A stretch of 64,000 bases of DNA from Burkholderia sp. BCC0506 (GCF_902833145.1 NZ_CADFEN010000001.1:63994-127993), one strand, 5' to 3'; positions 17,743 to 27,672 are shown, numbered from the stretch's first letter. The notes: generated by a model from the sequence alone, not told the origin. Numbers and translations are program-made.

Positions 17743-18642
17743 TCACGTTTTCTGACCATGTTGCACATTCGTGGACACATCCTTGAGCATATCTGCGAAA
17801 GTCATCGCGACGCGAGTCCGTCCTGTCCCCTTCGGCCATAGCAAGCCAAGCTTTCGGGACAATTCCGGATGCGTGATAGGTATCAGGTTGATGCATTCGA
17901 AGTTTGCTCCGGCACGCTCAGGAACGATGGTTGCAAGCTTGCCTTCCGCAGCAATCGCAAGAAGCGACACCGTGGTATCCATTTCTACGACTACCCGCGG
18001 TTGTACTTTGGCAGCCTTGAACGCATCTTCAATTAGGATGCGCGTCGAAAACTTTGGCGCGAGGAGCGCAAGGGGAATCGAATCGAGCGTTTTCCATTGA
18101 ATCCGGTGCTTTTGTGCGAATGGGTGGTCCCGACCGACGGCCAAGACGAGCCGCTCCGTGAAAAGATACTCGGATTCAACGTCGTTCCGTGAAGCCGGAT
18201 GGAATGCAATACCGAGATCGAGTGTACCTAGTGCCAGCTTTTCCTCAAGCTCCGCCGCAAGAAGATCCTGGACCACGATCCGAACCTTCGGATACCGTTG
18301 ATTGAAGGACGAGACTGCCCCAGGCAGAAATGAAAGCGGAAATACCGGGATAGCGCCCAAAGTAAAGGTACCTGCGTCGAGCTCGTTGAGTTCCTGCATG
18401 GCGCGCTTGGCTCGCATCGTTTCGTTGCACGTGCGCGCCGCATAGTCGTGAAAAACCCGGCCTGCTTGCGTAAGCCGAATAGTTCGCCCAACTCTGTCGA
18501 ACAACACGATGTCCAGTTCCTCTTCGAGCTGACGAAGGGCGTGCGACAGCGTGGATTGCGCAACGCACATCTTTTCAGCTGCCCGTGAAAGGTTGTTGAA
18601 CTCAACAATAGCCAGGAAATAACGAAGGTGGCGAAGTTCCAT
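17743..18642 (-). CDS. LysR-family regulator (CynR-like)
   Basis: 299 residues. The N-terminal helix-turn-helix (MELRHLRYFLAIVEFNNLSRAAEKM) is followed by a substrate-binding domain (about 90-290). It is transcribed away from a RidA-like gene, the usual arrangement for a LysR and its target. Codon use and composition are clearly less GC-rich than in neighbouring clusters, fitting acquired DNA. The ligand is unknown; closeness to CynR/CysB types is an impression from sequence style only. Confidence 0.9.
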   Translation of the reverse strand: MELRHLRYFLAIVEFNNLSRAAEKMCVAQSTLSHALRQLEEELDIVLFDRVGRTIRLTQAGRVFHDYAARTCNETMRAKRAMQELNELDAGTFTLGAIPVFPLSFLPGAVSSFNQRYPKVRIVVQDLLAAELEEKLALGTLDLGIAFHPASRNDVESEYLFTERLVLAVGRDHPFAQKHRIQWKTLDSIPLALLAPKFSTRILIEDAFKAAKVQPRVVVEMDTTVSLLAIAAEGKLATIVPERAGANFECINLIPITHPELSRKLGLLWPKGTGRTRVAMTFADMLKDVSTNVQHGQKT

Positions 18643-18674
18643 ATGTCTCTCGCTGGACCATTGATCTGCGTAAC

Positions 18675-18690
18675 ACTATCGATCGATAGT
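18675..18690. promoter_or_regulatory. Perfect 16-base palindrome in the LysR/RidA intergenic region
   Basis: ACTATCGATCGATAGT reads the same on both strands. It is 33 bases before the LysR start and is a likely binding site for that regulator; related TATCGAA-type half-sites continue to 18709. Confidence 0.55.
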
Positions 18691-18759
18691 ATCGAACGAT
18701 TTTATCGAATTAATTCATTTTCCCGATCACCACGACCTAAGTACCATCACGAGTCGACA

Positions 18760-18787
18760 CTCATCGATATCCCGATTGATCGATGAG
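18760..18787. promoter_or_regulatory. Inverted repeat CTCATCGAT/ATCGATGAG before the RidA-like gene
   Basis: Nine-base arms at 18760-18768 and 18779-18787 separated by ten bases. It shares the ATCGAT core with the palindrome at 18675, so the two probably form a LysR recognition/activation pair for the divergent genes. Confidence 0.5.
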
Positions 18788-18859
18788 CGAGCTCGTCACG
18801 CGTGGTTGGTGCACGCGACTGACGGCATCATGTCAATCGGCATCACATTGGAGTACCTA

Positions 18860-19321
18860 ATGAGCAACGCCATTGTGCGACACCGTACCCCCGCGCACCT
18901 CGAAGCATCGTGGGCACGAGAATTTTCGGAAGCAATTGAGGTCCCCGCGAACGCTAAAACTATCACGTTGAGTGGGGTAGGCGCGCTGCCGACGAATCTC
19001 GACGCCGATCCGCACACGGTAAGCTATTTCGGCGATTTGAAAACGCAAACCAAAAGCGTGTTGGATCAGATTCAGCGAATCCTCGAAGGTAAAGGGTATA
19101 CGTTAGGTGACGTGATTACCGTGCAGGCTCTCTTCGTTGCCGAGCCCGAAAAAAATGGTGTGCCAGACTACGGCAGTTTTTCAAACGTCTACGCCGAGTA
19201 TTTCGGCTCGGCAGCACAACCTCATCTGCCCACCCGAACTCGTGCACAGGTAGTGGGGCTTGTCGAACCAGGGTGGTTGGTCGAAGTGACCGTGACAGCG
19301 TCGAAGGTCGTGAAGGTCTGA
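18860..19321 (+). CDS. RidA/YjgF-family protein
   Basis: 153 residues of the RidA/YER057c/UK114 superfamily: the segment TLGDVITVQALFV and the C-terminal PTRTRAQVVGLVEPGWLVEVTV place it there, including the Arg of the TRT motif that binds enamine carboxylates in active members. Canonical RidA deaminates enamine/imine intermediates, but this protein is longer at the N-terminus and belongs to another subgroup, so the substrate is open. ATG at 18860 has GGAG seven bases upstream. It lies divergent from the LysR gene and shares its lower GC. Confidence 0.85.
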   Translation: MSNAIVRHRTPAHLEASWAREFSEAIEVPANAKTITLSGVGALPTNLDADPHTVSYFGDLKTQTKSVLDQIQRILEGKGYTLGDVITVQALFVAEPEKNGVPDYGSFSNVYAEYFGSAAQPHLPTRTRAQVVGLVEPGWLVEVTVTASKVVKV

Positions 19322-19682
19322 TCGCACCACTATCGAACTGACTTTTTTCATCGATTCTGATTCATTGCCGACAATCCAGGCGCAGCAGTCAGTCGAAGGG
19401 CGGTTCATGGCCGGACACCGCCATTCGGTCCATGTTTCCGACTCTAGGTTGCGAAGGATCCACTTCCGCGCCCCATGCTCATTCTTCGACACGCGCCGCC
19501 AACTGGCGTATAGGCCCGCGCTTCATCGCAGGATAGGGGCTTGTCCGGCGGCGATGCCAGTGCGCGTGCGACGATCGCGCACACCCATTGCCCGCAATGC
19601 ACATCGCCCGCCGTCCGTTGCCGGACGGCGGGCGATGCAATGGATGCCGTTTATGGGAAGCCGGGCGTTGCCGGCGTGCGGG
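19322..19682. other. Intergenic region with long hairpin
   Basis: 361 bases between the RidA-like gene and the convergent MHS transporter. No gene is supported. GC content rises back to the window average from about 19480. The region holds the 16-base stem at 19602-19637 and a small CATTG/CAATG dyad at 19586-19599. Confidence 0.5.
19602..19637. terminator. Strong hairpin downstream of the MHS transporter
   Basis: CATCGCCCGCCGTCCG (19602-19617) pairs perfectly with CGGACGGCGGGCGATG (19622-19637) around a four-base loop. It lies 45 bases beyond the transporter stop on the minus strand. There is no T-tract, so it may be a processing or stability stem rather than a classical terminator. Confidence 0.55.
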
Positions 19683-21068
19683 TCAACCCGGCTGACCGGG
19701 AAGCGTCTCCCCGCGCAACGAACACCCCCGCGTCTCGATCACCGCCAGCAGCGCGATCAGCCCGACCGCGCACGCAGCCATCATGTAATACGCGGGAATC
19801 AGCGCGTTGCCGGTCTTGCCGATCAGCCAGTCGTTGACGATCGGCGCGGTACCGCCGAACAGCGACGTCGACACGTTGTACGCGATCGCCATGCCCGCAT
19901 AGCGGACGTGAGTCGGGAACATCGCCGGAAACATCGCGGAAATGGTGGCGAGCTGCGGCACGTAGAGCACGCCGAGCACCGCGAAGCCGATGAACGCGCC
20001 GAGCGGGCCGTGCGTCATCAGCGTGAACATCGGCACGGCCGCGACGAACAGCCCGACGAGCGAGATCCACCACATCGTCTTGCGGCCCACGCGATCCGAC
20101 AGCCAGCCGGCGAACGGCAGCAGCACCATCATCGCGAGCATGCCGATCAGCGGAATCAGCAACGACATGTTCTCGCTGACGCCGAGCTCCTTGTGCATGT
20201 AGGTCGGCATGTATGCAAGCAGCACGTAGTTGACGACGTTCAGCGCGACGACGAGCCCGCCGAGCAGCAGCAGCGGCTTCGCATAGCGAACCAGCAACTG
20301 ACCGATCGGCAGCGCGGTGGGCGCGGCTTGTTCGCGACGGTGCGCCTGTTCCTCCAGCTCGCGGAACACCGGTGTTTCCTCGAGGCGCGAGCGCAGGTAG
20401 AAGCCGATCAGGCCGAGCGGTGCCGCGACCAGGAACGGCAGACGCCAGCCCCACGCATGCATCGCCGAATCGCCGAGCAGCAGCGCGAAGCCGAGCATCA
20501 GGAACGCGCCGAGCGAGAAGCCGGCGAGCGTCGCGAATTCGAGGAAGCTGCCGCACAGGCCGCGCCGCGCATCGGGCGCGTATTCGGCGATGAAGGTGGC
20601 GGCGCCGCCGTATTCGCCGCCGGTCGAGAAGCCCTGCACCATGCGCAGCACGATCAGCGCGGCCGGCGCGAGCCAGCCGGCCGTCGCATAGCTCGGCAGC
20701 ACGCCGACGAGCAGCGTCGCGCCCGACATCGTCAGGACCGTCAGCGCGAGCACGCGCTTGCGGCCGAGCCGGTCGCCGAGCGGCCCCCAGAACAGGCCGC
20801 CGAGCGGGCGGATCAGGAATGAAATCGCGAACGTGCCGAGGGCGAACAGCGTCGCGCTGGCGGTGTTGCCGGGAAACAGCGCGGCGGAAATATACGCGAG
20901 GCCGTACGCGTAAATGCCGTAATCGAACCATTCGGTCGCATTGCCGAGGGCGGCGGCCGCGATCGCGACCCGCGGCAGGCTGTGCGGCTCGTCGCCGCGT
21001 AGGGTGGTCGCGTCGTCGGGAATCGACGACGCGGCGGAAACGGAAGTCCACGATGGCACGTATCGCAT
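19683..21068 (-). CDS. MFS transporter, metabolite:H+ symporter (MHS) family
   Basis: 461 residues, twelve predicted membrane helices. Features of the MHS group (ProP, KgtP, CitA): FDYGIYAYGLAYISAALFP in helix 1, GDRLGRKRVL between helices 2 and 3, and the RMVQGFSTGGEYGGAATFI segment. Substrates in the group include proline, betaine and dicarboxylates; the one here cannot be read from sequence. A role in ectoine uptake is tempting because ProP-like carriers take up ectoine and the cluster ends 2.7 kb away, but a lower-GC island lies between them, so the link is weak. Confidence 0.9.
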   Translation of the reverse strand: MRYVPSWTSVSAASSIPDDATTLRGDEPHSLPRVAIAAAALGNATEWFDYGIYAYGLAYISAALFPGNTASATLFALGTFAISFLIRPLGGLFWGPLGDRLGRKRVLALTVLTMSGATLLVGVLPSYATAGWLAPAALIVLRMVQGFSTGGEYGGAATFIAEYAPDARRGLCGSFLEFATLAGFSLGAFLMLGFALLLGDSAMHAWGWRLPFLVAAPLGLIGFYLRSRLEETPVFRELEEQAHRREQAAPTALPIGQLLVRYAKPLLLLGGLVVALNVVNYVLLAYMPTYMHKELGVSENMSLLIPLIGMLAMMVLLPFAGWLSDRVGRKTMWWISLVGLFVAAVPMFTLMTHGPLGAFIGFAVLGVLYVPQLATISAMFPAMFPTHVRYAGMAIAYNVSTSLFGGTAPIVNDWLIGKTGNALIPAYYMMAACAVGLIALLAVIETRGCSLRGETLPGQPG

Positions 21069-21294
21069 GAGGGATCCTCGCTATCAGCATGCGCCCGGGC
21101 GGGCGCCGACGAGGATCAAAGTAATCCCGCCAATTAGCGCTGCCCGATGTCATAGGACGATGTGGAGATCGGGGTTTTCCCGCGCCGCGGCGCCGGCCGG
21201 CAAACGGCGGTAAGCTGCGCGCTGCCATGCGCGATTCATCGGACCGTGCAGCGCGTGGCGTCCCTTTTTTCACCCTTCACCAGGAGCGCATATC

Positions 21295-21582
21295 GTGGCG
21301 ACTTACATCGTCTTTACACGAGAAAGCACGCAGGACCAGCATGAGCTCGACCTCTACGCGAGCCAGGTCGGTGCGACCCTCGCCGGCCATCCGGTGAAGG
21401 TGCTCGCCGCCTACGGGCCGCAGGAAATCCTCGAGGGCGAAGGCCCGGAAGGCGTCGTGATCGTCGAGTTCCCGTCGAAGGAGGCCGCGCACGCGTGGTA
21501 TCGCGGCCCCGAATACCAGGCGGTCGTCCAGCACCGGTTCAAGGGCGCGCGCTATCGCGCGGTGCTGGTCGAGGGCGTCTGA
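21295..21582 (+). CDS. DUF1330-family protein
   Basis: 95 residues, ferredoxin-like alpha/beta DUF1330 protein with the typical GVVIVEFPSKEAAHAWYRGPEYQ segment. Function of the family is unknown. The start is GTG at 21295, preceded by CAGGAG. It stands alone, divergent from the MHS transporter and convergent with the dihydroxyacetone kinase. Confidence 0.88.
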   Translation: MATYIVFTRESTQDQHELDLYASQVGATLAGHPVKVLAAYGPQEILEGEGPEGVVIVEFPSKEAAHAWYRGPEYQAVVQHRFKGARYRAVLVEGV

Positions 21583-21601
21583 GCGCGGCCGCGCCCGGCC
21601 G

Positions 21602-23302
21602 TTACCGCACGTGCGGCAGCAACGCCCGCAACCAGTACGACACGGCCACCGCGCCGCCGTCCGGCGTGCCGATCGCGCGCTCGCCGAGATAGCTGGCGCG
21701 TCCCGCGCGCGGCGTCATGCGCGCCGTTTCCTGCGCGCCTCGCTCGGCCGCTTCGACGGCCGCCGCCCAGGCACTCGCGGGATCGCGATCGCCGTCGAGC
21801 GCGCGGCTGAATGCGTCGACGGCCGGCACCAGCGCATCGAGCATCGTCCGGTCGCCGGCGTGCGCGCCGCCGAGTTCGCTGATCGCATCCACCGCCGCGC
21901 GGAACGCCGCGGCCCAGTCGCGCGGCGACGGCTCGGTGCTATCGGCGAGCCGGCGCGACGCGCGCAGCAGCGCGGTCGCGTAGAACGGCCCGGAGCTGCC
22001 GGCGATCGCGCGGCGCAACGCGGCGCCGAGCGCCGCGAGCGCACCGGACGGCGTGCCGTACGCGGTGTCGGGTAGTTCGAGAATCGCCTGCGCGGCGCGC
22101 CGCATGCTCGCGCCGAGATCGCCGTCGCCGGCTGCCGCGTCGAGATCCGTCAGCGTCTGTTCGTGGTCGATCAGCGTGTGCGCCACCGCGTGCAGCGCCG
22201 GTTGCAGGCGCGCGGCCCATGCGCGGCCGGCCGCATCGAGCGGCGGCAGCGGCGCATCTTGCGACGCGGCCGAGGCCACGCGAATCCGCGTGTTCACGAC
22301 GCCGCCGCCCGGCCACGCACGCGCCTGCGTCGGCGCGTCGAGCAGCGCCGCGCGCTCGTCGTTCAGCCGCAGCACCGAGATCGAGCAGCCCGGCATGTTC
22401 AGCGCGGACAGGAACGTGCCGGCCCACGCGCGCGCGACGACGATGCCGCGCCGGCTCAGGTTGTCGAACGCGGCGCGCAGCACGATCGCGAGTTCCATGT
22501 CAGGCGTCGCGCCGAGGCCGTTGACGAACAGCGCGACGCGTTCGTCGCGGTCGAGCACGAGATCGGCGACGATGCTCGACAGCAGCGTGTCGGCCAGCGC
22601 GTCGGCCGGCAGCGGCGCGCGCCGCTCGACGCCTTTCTCGCCGTGGATGCCGAGGCCCAGCTCGATCTCGTGATCGGCGAGGCTGAAGCCCGATTGGTCG
22701 GCGCCCGGGATCGTGCAGCCGTCGAGCGCAACGCCCATCGTGCCGAGTTCGGCCGCCGCGTCGCGCGCGATCGCCGCGACGCGGGCCAGCGGCAGCCCGC
22801 GCGCGGCGGCCGCGCCCGCGAGCTTGTGGATCAGCACGGTGCCGGCGATCCCGCGCCGCTGGGCGCGCTCGACGCGGCCGCGCAGCGACACGTCGTCGGC
22901 GACGATGACGGTCTCGACCGGAATGCCTTCGGCGCGCGCCAGCTCGGCGGCGAGCCCGAAATTGAGCCGGTCGCCGGTGTAGTTCTTCACGATCAGCAGC
23001 GCGCCGTTCGGGCCGGCGCTCGCGCGGATCGCGGCGAGCACGGCGTCGGTCGACGGCGACGTGAACACTTCGCCGCACACGGCCGCGCTCAGCATCCCTT
23101 CGCCGACATAGCCGCCGTGCGCGGGCTCGTGGCCGCTGCCGCCGCCGGACAGGACCGCGACCGGCCGTTGCGACGGCTCGGGTAGCGGCTGGCGGACGAG
23201 CACGTGCTCGTCGCCGAGGATCGCGAGATGCGGCGATTGCCGCGCGATGCCTTCGAGCATTTCTCGCACGACGTCGGACGGGCGGTTCACAAGCTTTTTC
23301 AT
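21602..23302 (-). CDS. dhaK: Dihydroxyacetone kinase, single-chain DhaK-DhaL fusion
   Basis: 566 residues. Residues 1-330 form the DhaK substrate domain, with SGGGSGHEPAHGGYVGEGM and His220 in LGLGIHGEKG, matching the His that binds dihydroxyacetone covalently in Citrobacter-type DAK. Residues about 365-566 form the DhaL nucleotide domain, with AAAGDGDLG as Mg-ATP site. The fusion marks it as the ATP-dependent form, not the PTS-driven one; no DhaM is nearby. It phosphorylates dihydroxyacetone, possibly also other short ketoses. ATG at 23302 begins the usual MKKLVN start. Confidence 0.93.
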   Translation of the reverse strand: MKKLVNRPSDVVREMLEGIARQSPHLAILGDEHVLVRQPLPEPSQRPVAVLSGGGSGHEPAHGGYVGEGMLSAAVCGEVFTSPSTDAVLAAIRASAGPNGALLIVKNYTGDRLNFGLAAELARAEGIPVETVIVADDVSLRGRVERAQRRGIAGTVLIHKLAGAAAARGLPLARVAAIARDAAAELGTMGVALDGCTIPGADQSGFSLADHEIELGLGIHGEKGVERRAPLPADALADTLLSSIVADLVLDRDERVALFVNGLGATPDMELAIVLRAAFDNLSRRGIVVARAWAGTFLSALNMPGCSISVLRLNDERAALLDAPTQARAWPGGGVVNTRIRVASAASQDAPLPPLDAAGRAWAARLQPALHAVAHTLIDHEQTLTDLDAAAGDGDLGASMRRAAQAILELPDTAYGTPSGALAALGAALRRAIAGSSGPFYATALLRASRRLADSTEPSPRDWAAAFRAAVDAISELGGAHAGDRTMLDALVPAVDAFSRALDGDRDPASAWAAAVEAAERGAQETARMTPRAGRASYLGERAIGTPDGGAVAVSYWLRALLPHVR

Positions 23303-23562
23303 GGCGACGGGTTCCGGACGGGTGAACAGGGCTCGGCCAGGCGCGCACGGGCGCCGGACGGCTTTCGTGTTGCGGAGGATCGTGCGTGAGCCGTTGCCTG
23401 TCGCAGCCGATCGCATGACCGACGACCGGGTGCGGGGCGGGCAACGAAGCGGACGCTTCGCGCCACGATACATCAGGTTCGGACGTTGCGGCACGGATCG
23501 CGGCGCGATGGCATCATCGCGCCATCGCGCCGGGGCGGAGCGGCCGCGCGCGCCGGATGCCG

Positions 23563-24690
<1,128 letters not shown>

Positions 24691-24747
24691 GGCGATGAAC
24701 CGTTGGATGGCCGGGCGAAGCGGGCCGGGGCGGGCGGCGCGGTCCGG

Positions 24748-24765
24748 CTGCTGCGTAGTCAGCAG
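24748..24765. promoter_or_regulatory. Enhancer-like dyad 1, CTGCTG-N6-CAGCAG
   Basis: Arms at 24748-24753 and 24760-24765 flank CGTAGT. It lies 58 bases before the sfnR start and about 330 bases before the msuE sigma-54 promoter, so it may serve autoregulation, distant activation, or both. Confidence 0.65.
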
Positions 24766-24900
24766 AGTGTTGAACGTTTCGCCGCGCGCGAAAAGCATCG
24801 ATTTCTGATAACTAATGCGCGATTGCTGCGGAACCCGCAACGGTGCGGAAGCGCGGCGGTGGCGTGATGTTTTACCGCCGTATTCGGCGTTATTGCGCGT

Positions 24901-24930
24901 GATGCGCTGCTGCCTGATCAGCAGCGCATC
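24901..24930. promoter_or_regulatory. Enhancer-like dyad 2, 12-base arms
   Basis: GATGCGCTGCTG (24901-24912) and CAGCAGCGCATC (24919-24930) are perfect arms around CCTGAT. The core CTGCTG-N6-CAGCAG is the same as in dyad 1. Its place, 160-190 bases before the -24/-12 promoter, is typical for an activator site of a bacterial enhancer-binding protein. A further CAGCAG half-site overlaps at 24930-24935. Confidence 0.72.
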
Positions 24931-25092
24931 AGCAGACCCGCTGCACCGGATTCATCGCGTGACGGAATATCGATGTGACGCGCGCGCCGGAACGCTTGCC
25001 ACGGCCGCGCATTTGGCCGAACGCTTTTTCTGGCGGGCGACGTCGAAACATTTCGGAATACGGATGACATTTGCGTCACGCATCCGCACCGA

Positions 25093-25108
25093 TGGCACGC
25101 TCCTTGCT
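25093..25108 (+). promoter_or_regulatory. Sigma-54 (-24/-12) promoter of msuE-sfnG
   Basis: TGGCACGCTCCTTGCT matches the consensus TGGCACR-N4-TTGCW at every fixed position with the correct spacing. It is 55 bases before the msuE start and faces it. Confidence 0.9.
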
Positions 25109-25162
25109 GATCCGAACCGGTATCGCCGCATTGCACGCGGCTTCATCACGGGAACGCATTGC

Positions 25163-25723
25163 ATGAGCCACACCCTCAACGTCGTCGCGATATCGGGCAG
25201 CCTGCAGCGGCCGTCGCGCACGCTGGCGCTGACCGACGCGATCGTCACGGCGCTCGGCGCCGCGCTGCCGATCGAGACGCGACTGATCGAACTCGGCGAG
25301 ATCGGCAGCCGGCTGGCCGGCGCACTGACGCGCGCGCAGGTGCCGCCCGATCTCGATGCGCTGATCCACGCGATCGAGACGGCCGATGCGCTCGTCGTCG
25401 CGAGCCCGGTGTATCGCGCGTCGTACACGGGCCTCTTCAAGCACCTGTTCGACCTCGTGCGCCACGACGCACTGGTCGACGTGCCCGTGCTGCTCGCGGC
25501 CACCGGCGGCAGCGAGCGGCATGCGCTCGTGATCGACCATCAGCTGCGCCCGCTGTTCAGCTTCTTCCAGGCGCGCACGCTGCCGATCGGCGTGTACGCG
25601 TCCGAGGGCGATTTCGACCAGTACCAGATCGCCAGCCCGGCGTTGCGCGAGCGCATCGCGCTCGCCGTGGCGCGCGCGGTGCCGCAACTGCGCGCGCATG
25701 CGCTTTCCGCCGCGGCCGCGTAA
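25163..25723 (+). CDS. msuE: NADPH-dependent FMN reductase, MsuE-like
   Basis: 186 residues, flavodoxin-like NADPH-dependent FMN reductase. The FMN phosphate loop is SGSLQRPSRTLAL and a second flavin contact is SPVYRASYTGLFK. It should supply FMNH2 to the monooxygenase SfnG encoded 37 bases downstream. ATG at 25163 follows the sigma-54 promoter. The name follows the MsuE/SfnG module of sulfonate and dimethylsulfone users. Confidence 0.87.
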   Translation: MSHTLNVVAISGSLQRPSRTLALTDAIVTALGAALPIETRLIELGEIGSRLAGALTRAQVPPDLDALIHAIETADALVVASPVYRASYTGLFKHLFDLVRHDALVDVPVLLAATGGSERHALVIDHQLRPLFSFFQARTLPIGVYASEGDFDQYQIASPALRERIALAVARAVPQLRAHALSAAAA

Positions 25724-25760
25724 GCCGCTTTTCGTTTCTCCCTTCGACCAGGACACCTTC

Positions 25761-26864
25761 ATGAGCCTTCCCGACCCTTCCGCCGATGGCGTCAAATTCG
25801 CGTACTGGGTGCCGAACGTCAGCGGCGGCCTCGTCGTCAGCACGATCGAGCAGCGCACCGACTGGAGCCTCGAATACAACCAGAAACTTGCGCGCACGGC
25901 CGAGGCGGCCGGCTTCGACTACGCGCTGAGCCAGATCCGCTTCACGGCCGGCTACGGCGCCGAATACCAGCACGAGTCGGTGTCGTTCAGCCAGGCGCTG
26001 CTGCATGCGACGACGAAGCTCAAGGTACTCGCCGCGATCCTGCCGGGGCCGTGGCATCCGGCCGTGGTCGCGAAGCAGCTCGCGACGATCGATCACATCT
26101 CGAACGGGCGCATCGCGATCAACGTCGTGAGCGGCTGGTTCAAGGGCGAATTCACCGCGATCGGCGAGCCGTGGCTCGAGCACGACGAACGCTATCGGCG
26201 TTCGAAGGAATTCATCCAGGCGCTCAAGGGCATCTGGACGCAGGACAACTTCACGTTCAAGGGCGACTTCTACCGCTTCAACGACTACACGCTGAGCCCG
26301 AAGCCGGTACAGAAGCCGCATCCGGAAATCTTCCAGGGCGGCAGCTCGCGCGCGGCACGCGACAACGCGGCGAGCGTGTCGGACTGGTACTTCACGAACG
26401 GCAACACGCCGGAGAACCTGAAGGCGCAGATCGACGACATCCGCGCGAAGGCGGCCGCGAACGACCATCGCGTGCGCATCGGCGTCAATGCGTTCGTGAT
26501 CGCGCGCGACACCGAGGAGGAAGCGAAGGCCGTGCTCGACGACATCATCCGGCATGCGCACGTCGAGGCCGTGCACGCGTTCGGCGATGCGGTGAAGCAG
26601 GCCGGCAAGGCGTCGCCCGAAGGCGAGGGTAACTGGGCGAAATCGACGTTCGAGGATCTCGTGCAGTACAACGACGGCTTTCGCACGAACCTGATCGGCA
26701 CGCCGCAGCAGATCGCCGAGCGCATCGTCGCGCTGAAGGCGATCGGCGTCGATCTCGTGCTGGCCGGATTCCTGCACTTCATCGAGGAAGTCGAGTACTT
26801 CGGCAAGCGCGTGCTGCCGCTCGTGCGTGAACTCGAGGCCCAGCGGCAGGCCGTTGCCGCGTGA
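25761..26864 (+). CDS. sfnG: FMNH2-dependent dimethylsulfone monooxygenase SfnG
   Basis: 367 residues of the luciferase-like flavin monooxygenase family. The start GVKFAYWVPNVSGGLVVS, the stretch ISNGRIAINVVSGWFKGEF and the FQGGSSRAARDNAA phosphate-binding segment are characteristic of SfnG. It cleaves dimethylsulfone to methanesulfinate using FMNH2 and O2, a step in using organosulfur compounds when sulfate is scarce. Co-transcribed with msuE under the sigma-54 promoter. The ssu/msuD genes for the later steps are not in this window. Confidence 0.92.
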   Translation: MSLPDPSADGVKFAYWVPNVSGGLVVSTIEQRTDWSLEYNQKLARTAEAAGFDYALSQIRFTAGYGAEYQHESVSFSQALLHATTKLKVLAAILPGPWHPAVVAKQLATIDHISNGRIAINVVSGWFKGEFTAIGEPWLEHDERYRRSKEFIQALKGIWTQDNFTFKGDFYRFNDYTLSPKPVQKPHPEIFQGGSSRAARDNAASVSDWYFTNGNTPENLKAQIDDIRAKAAANDHRVRIGVNAFVIARDTEEEAKAVLDDIIRHAHVEAVHAFGDAVKQAGKASPEGEGNWAKSTFEDLVQYNDGFRTNLIGTPQQIAERIVALKAIGVDLVLAGFLHFIEEVEYFGKRVLPLVRELEAQRQAVAA

Positions 26865-26913
26865 TGCCGGCTCGCGGCCCGCGAACGGGCGGGCCCGCGC
26901 GGCGGCGCGACGC

Positions 26914-27561
26914 TTACGCGATGCCCGCCGTCTTCGATGCGTCGATCATCATCTGCACGCCAAGGCCGCCGAGAATGACGCCCATCGCCCAGCGCTGCGC
27001 GAGCAAAAGCGCCGGGCGGCCTTGCAGGAATTTCGCGAGGTTGCTCGAACAGATCGCCACCAGCCCGTTGGCCGACACGAACGCCGCGATCAGCAGCGAG
27101 CCGAGAAACAGCGACTGGCCGAACACGCTGCCTTGCCCGTAGTCGATGAATTGCGGCAGCAACGACACGAACAGCATCGCAAGCTTCGGGTTCAGCACGC
27201 TGGTCGTCGCGCCCATCGCGAGCAGCCGCAGCGGCTGCTCGTTCGGCAGCGTCTTCACCTCGAACGGCGAGCGGCCGCCGGGCCGCACCGCCTGCCATGC
27301 GAGATAGAGCAGATACGCGGCGCCCACCACGCCGAGCACGCTGCCTGCATACGGCACGCTCATGAACAGCGTCGTGATGCCGAACGCCGCGGCGAACATG
27401 TAGAACAGATAGCCGATCATCACGCCGGCGAGCGAAACGAGCCCGGCCGCCCGCCCTTGCGCGATCGAGCGCGACATCACGTAGACCATGTTCGGCCCCG
27501 GCGTGACCGCGAGCATGCCGCCGACGACGAGAAACCCGTAGAGCGATCCGGACGTATGCAT
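26914..27561 (-). CDS. LysE/RhtB-family amino acid exporter
   Basis: 215 residues with six hydrophobic segments and the LysE signature MLAVTPGPNMVYVMSRSIAQG. LysE/RhtB proteins export basic or neutral amino acids and related compounds. ATG at 27561 is chosen because AGGAAG lies upstream at suitable spacing; an ATG at 27603 in the same frame would add 14 residues without a ribosome site. Divergent from a LysR gene whose start is about 110 bases away, which probably controls it. Confidence 0.88.
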   Translation of the reverse strand: MHTSGSLYGFLVVGGMLAVTPGPNMVYVMSRSIAQGRAAGLVSLAGVMIGYLFYMFAAAFGITTLFMSVPYAGSVLGVVGAAYLLYLAWQAVRPGGRSPFEVKTLPNEQPLRLLAMGATTSVLNPKLAMLFVSLLPQFIDYGQGSVFGQSLFLGSLLIAAFVSANGLVAICSSNLAKFLQGRPALLLAQRWAMGVILGGLGVQMMIDASKTAGIA

Positions 27562-27672
27562 GTTTTCCGCTTCCTGCATCGAGTGAGTGCTGACGGAATT
27601 CATTGTCCGGCGATGGAGGTGAACAGTAAAACGGGATAAACTGAATCGATTGATCAGTTTTTCTGAATCGCC

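Larger units (their letters stand above)
24691..25162. promoter_or_regulatory. Divergent control region sfnR / msuE-sfnG
   Basis: 472 bases without a gene, locally less GC-rich around 24780-25080. It contains two CTGCTG-N6-CAGCAG dyads and one -24/-12 promoter facing msuE, listed separately. Confidence 0.8.

Noticed and set aside
1179-19661. The 16-mer GCCGTTTATGGGAAGC occurs at 1179-1194 and 19646-19661, both downstream of transporter genes.
   Set aside because: About one such match is expected by chance in 64 kb on both strands, and flanking bases do not agree, so I do not call it a repeat family.
19683-21068. The MHS transporter as the ectoine uptake system of the nearby cluster.
   Set aside because: It lies 2.7 kb away, on the other strand, behind a terminator and an island of different composition; the MHS family carries many other substrates.
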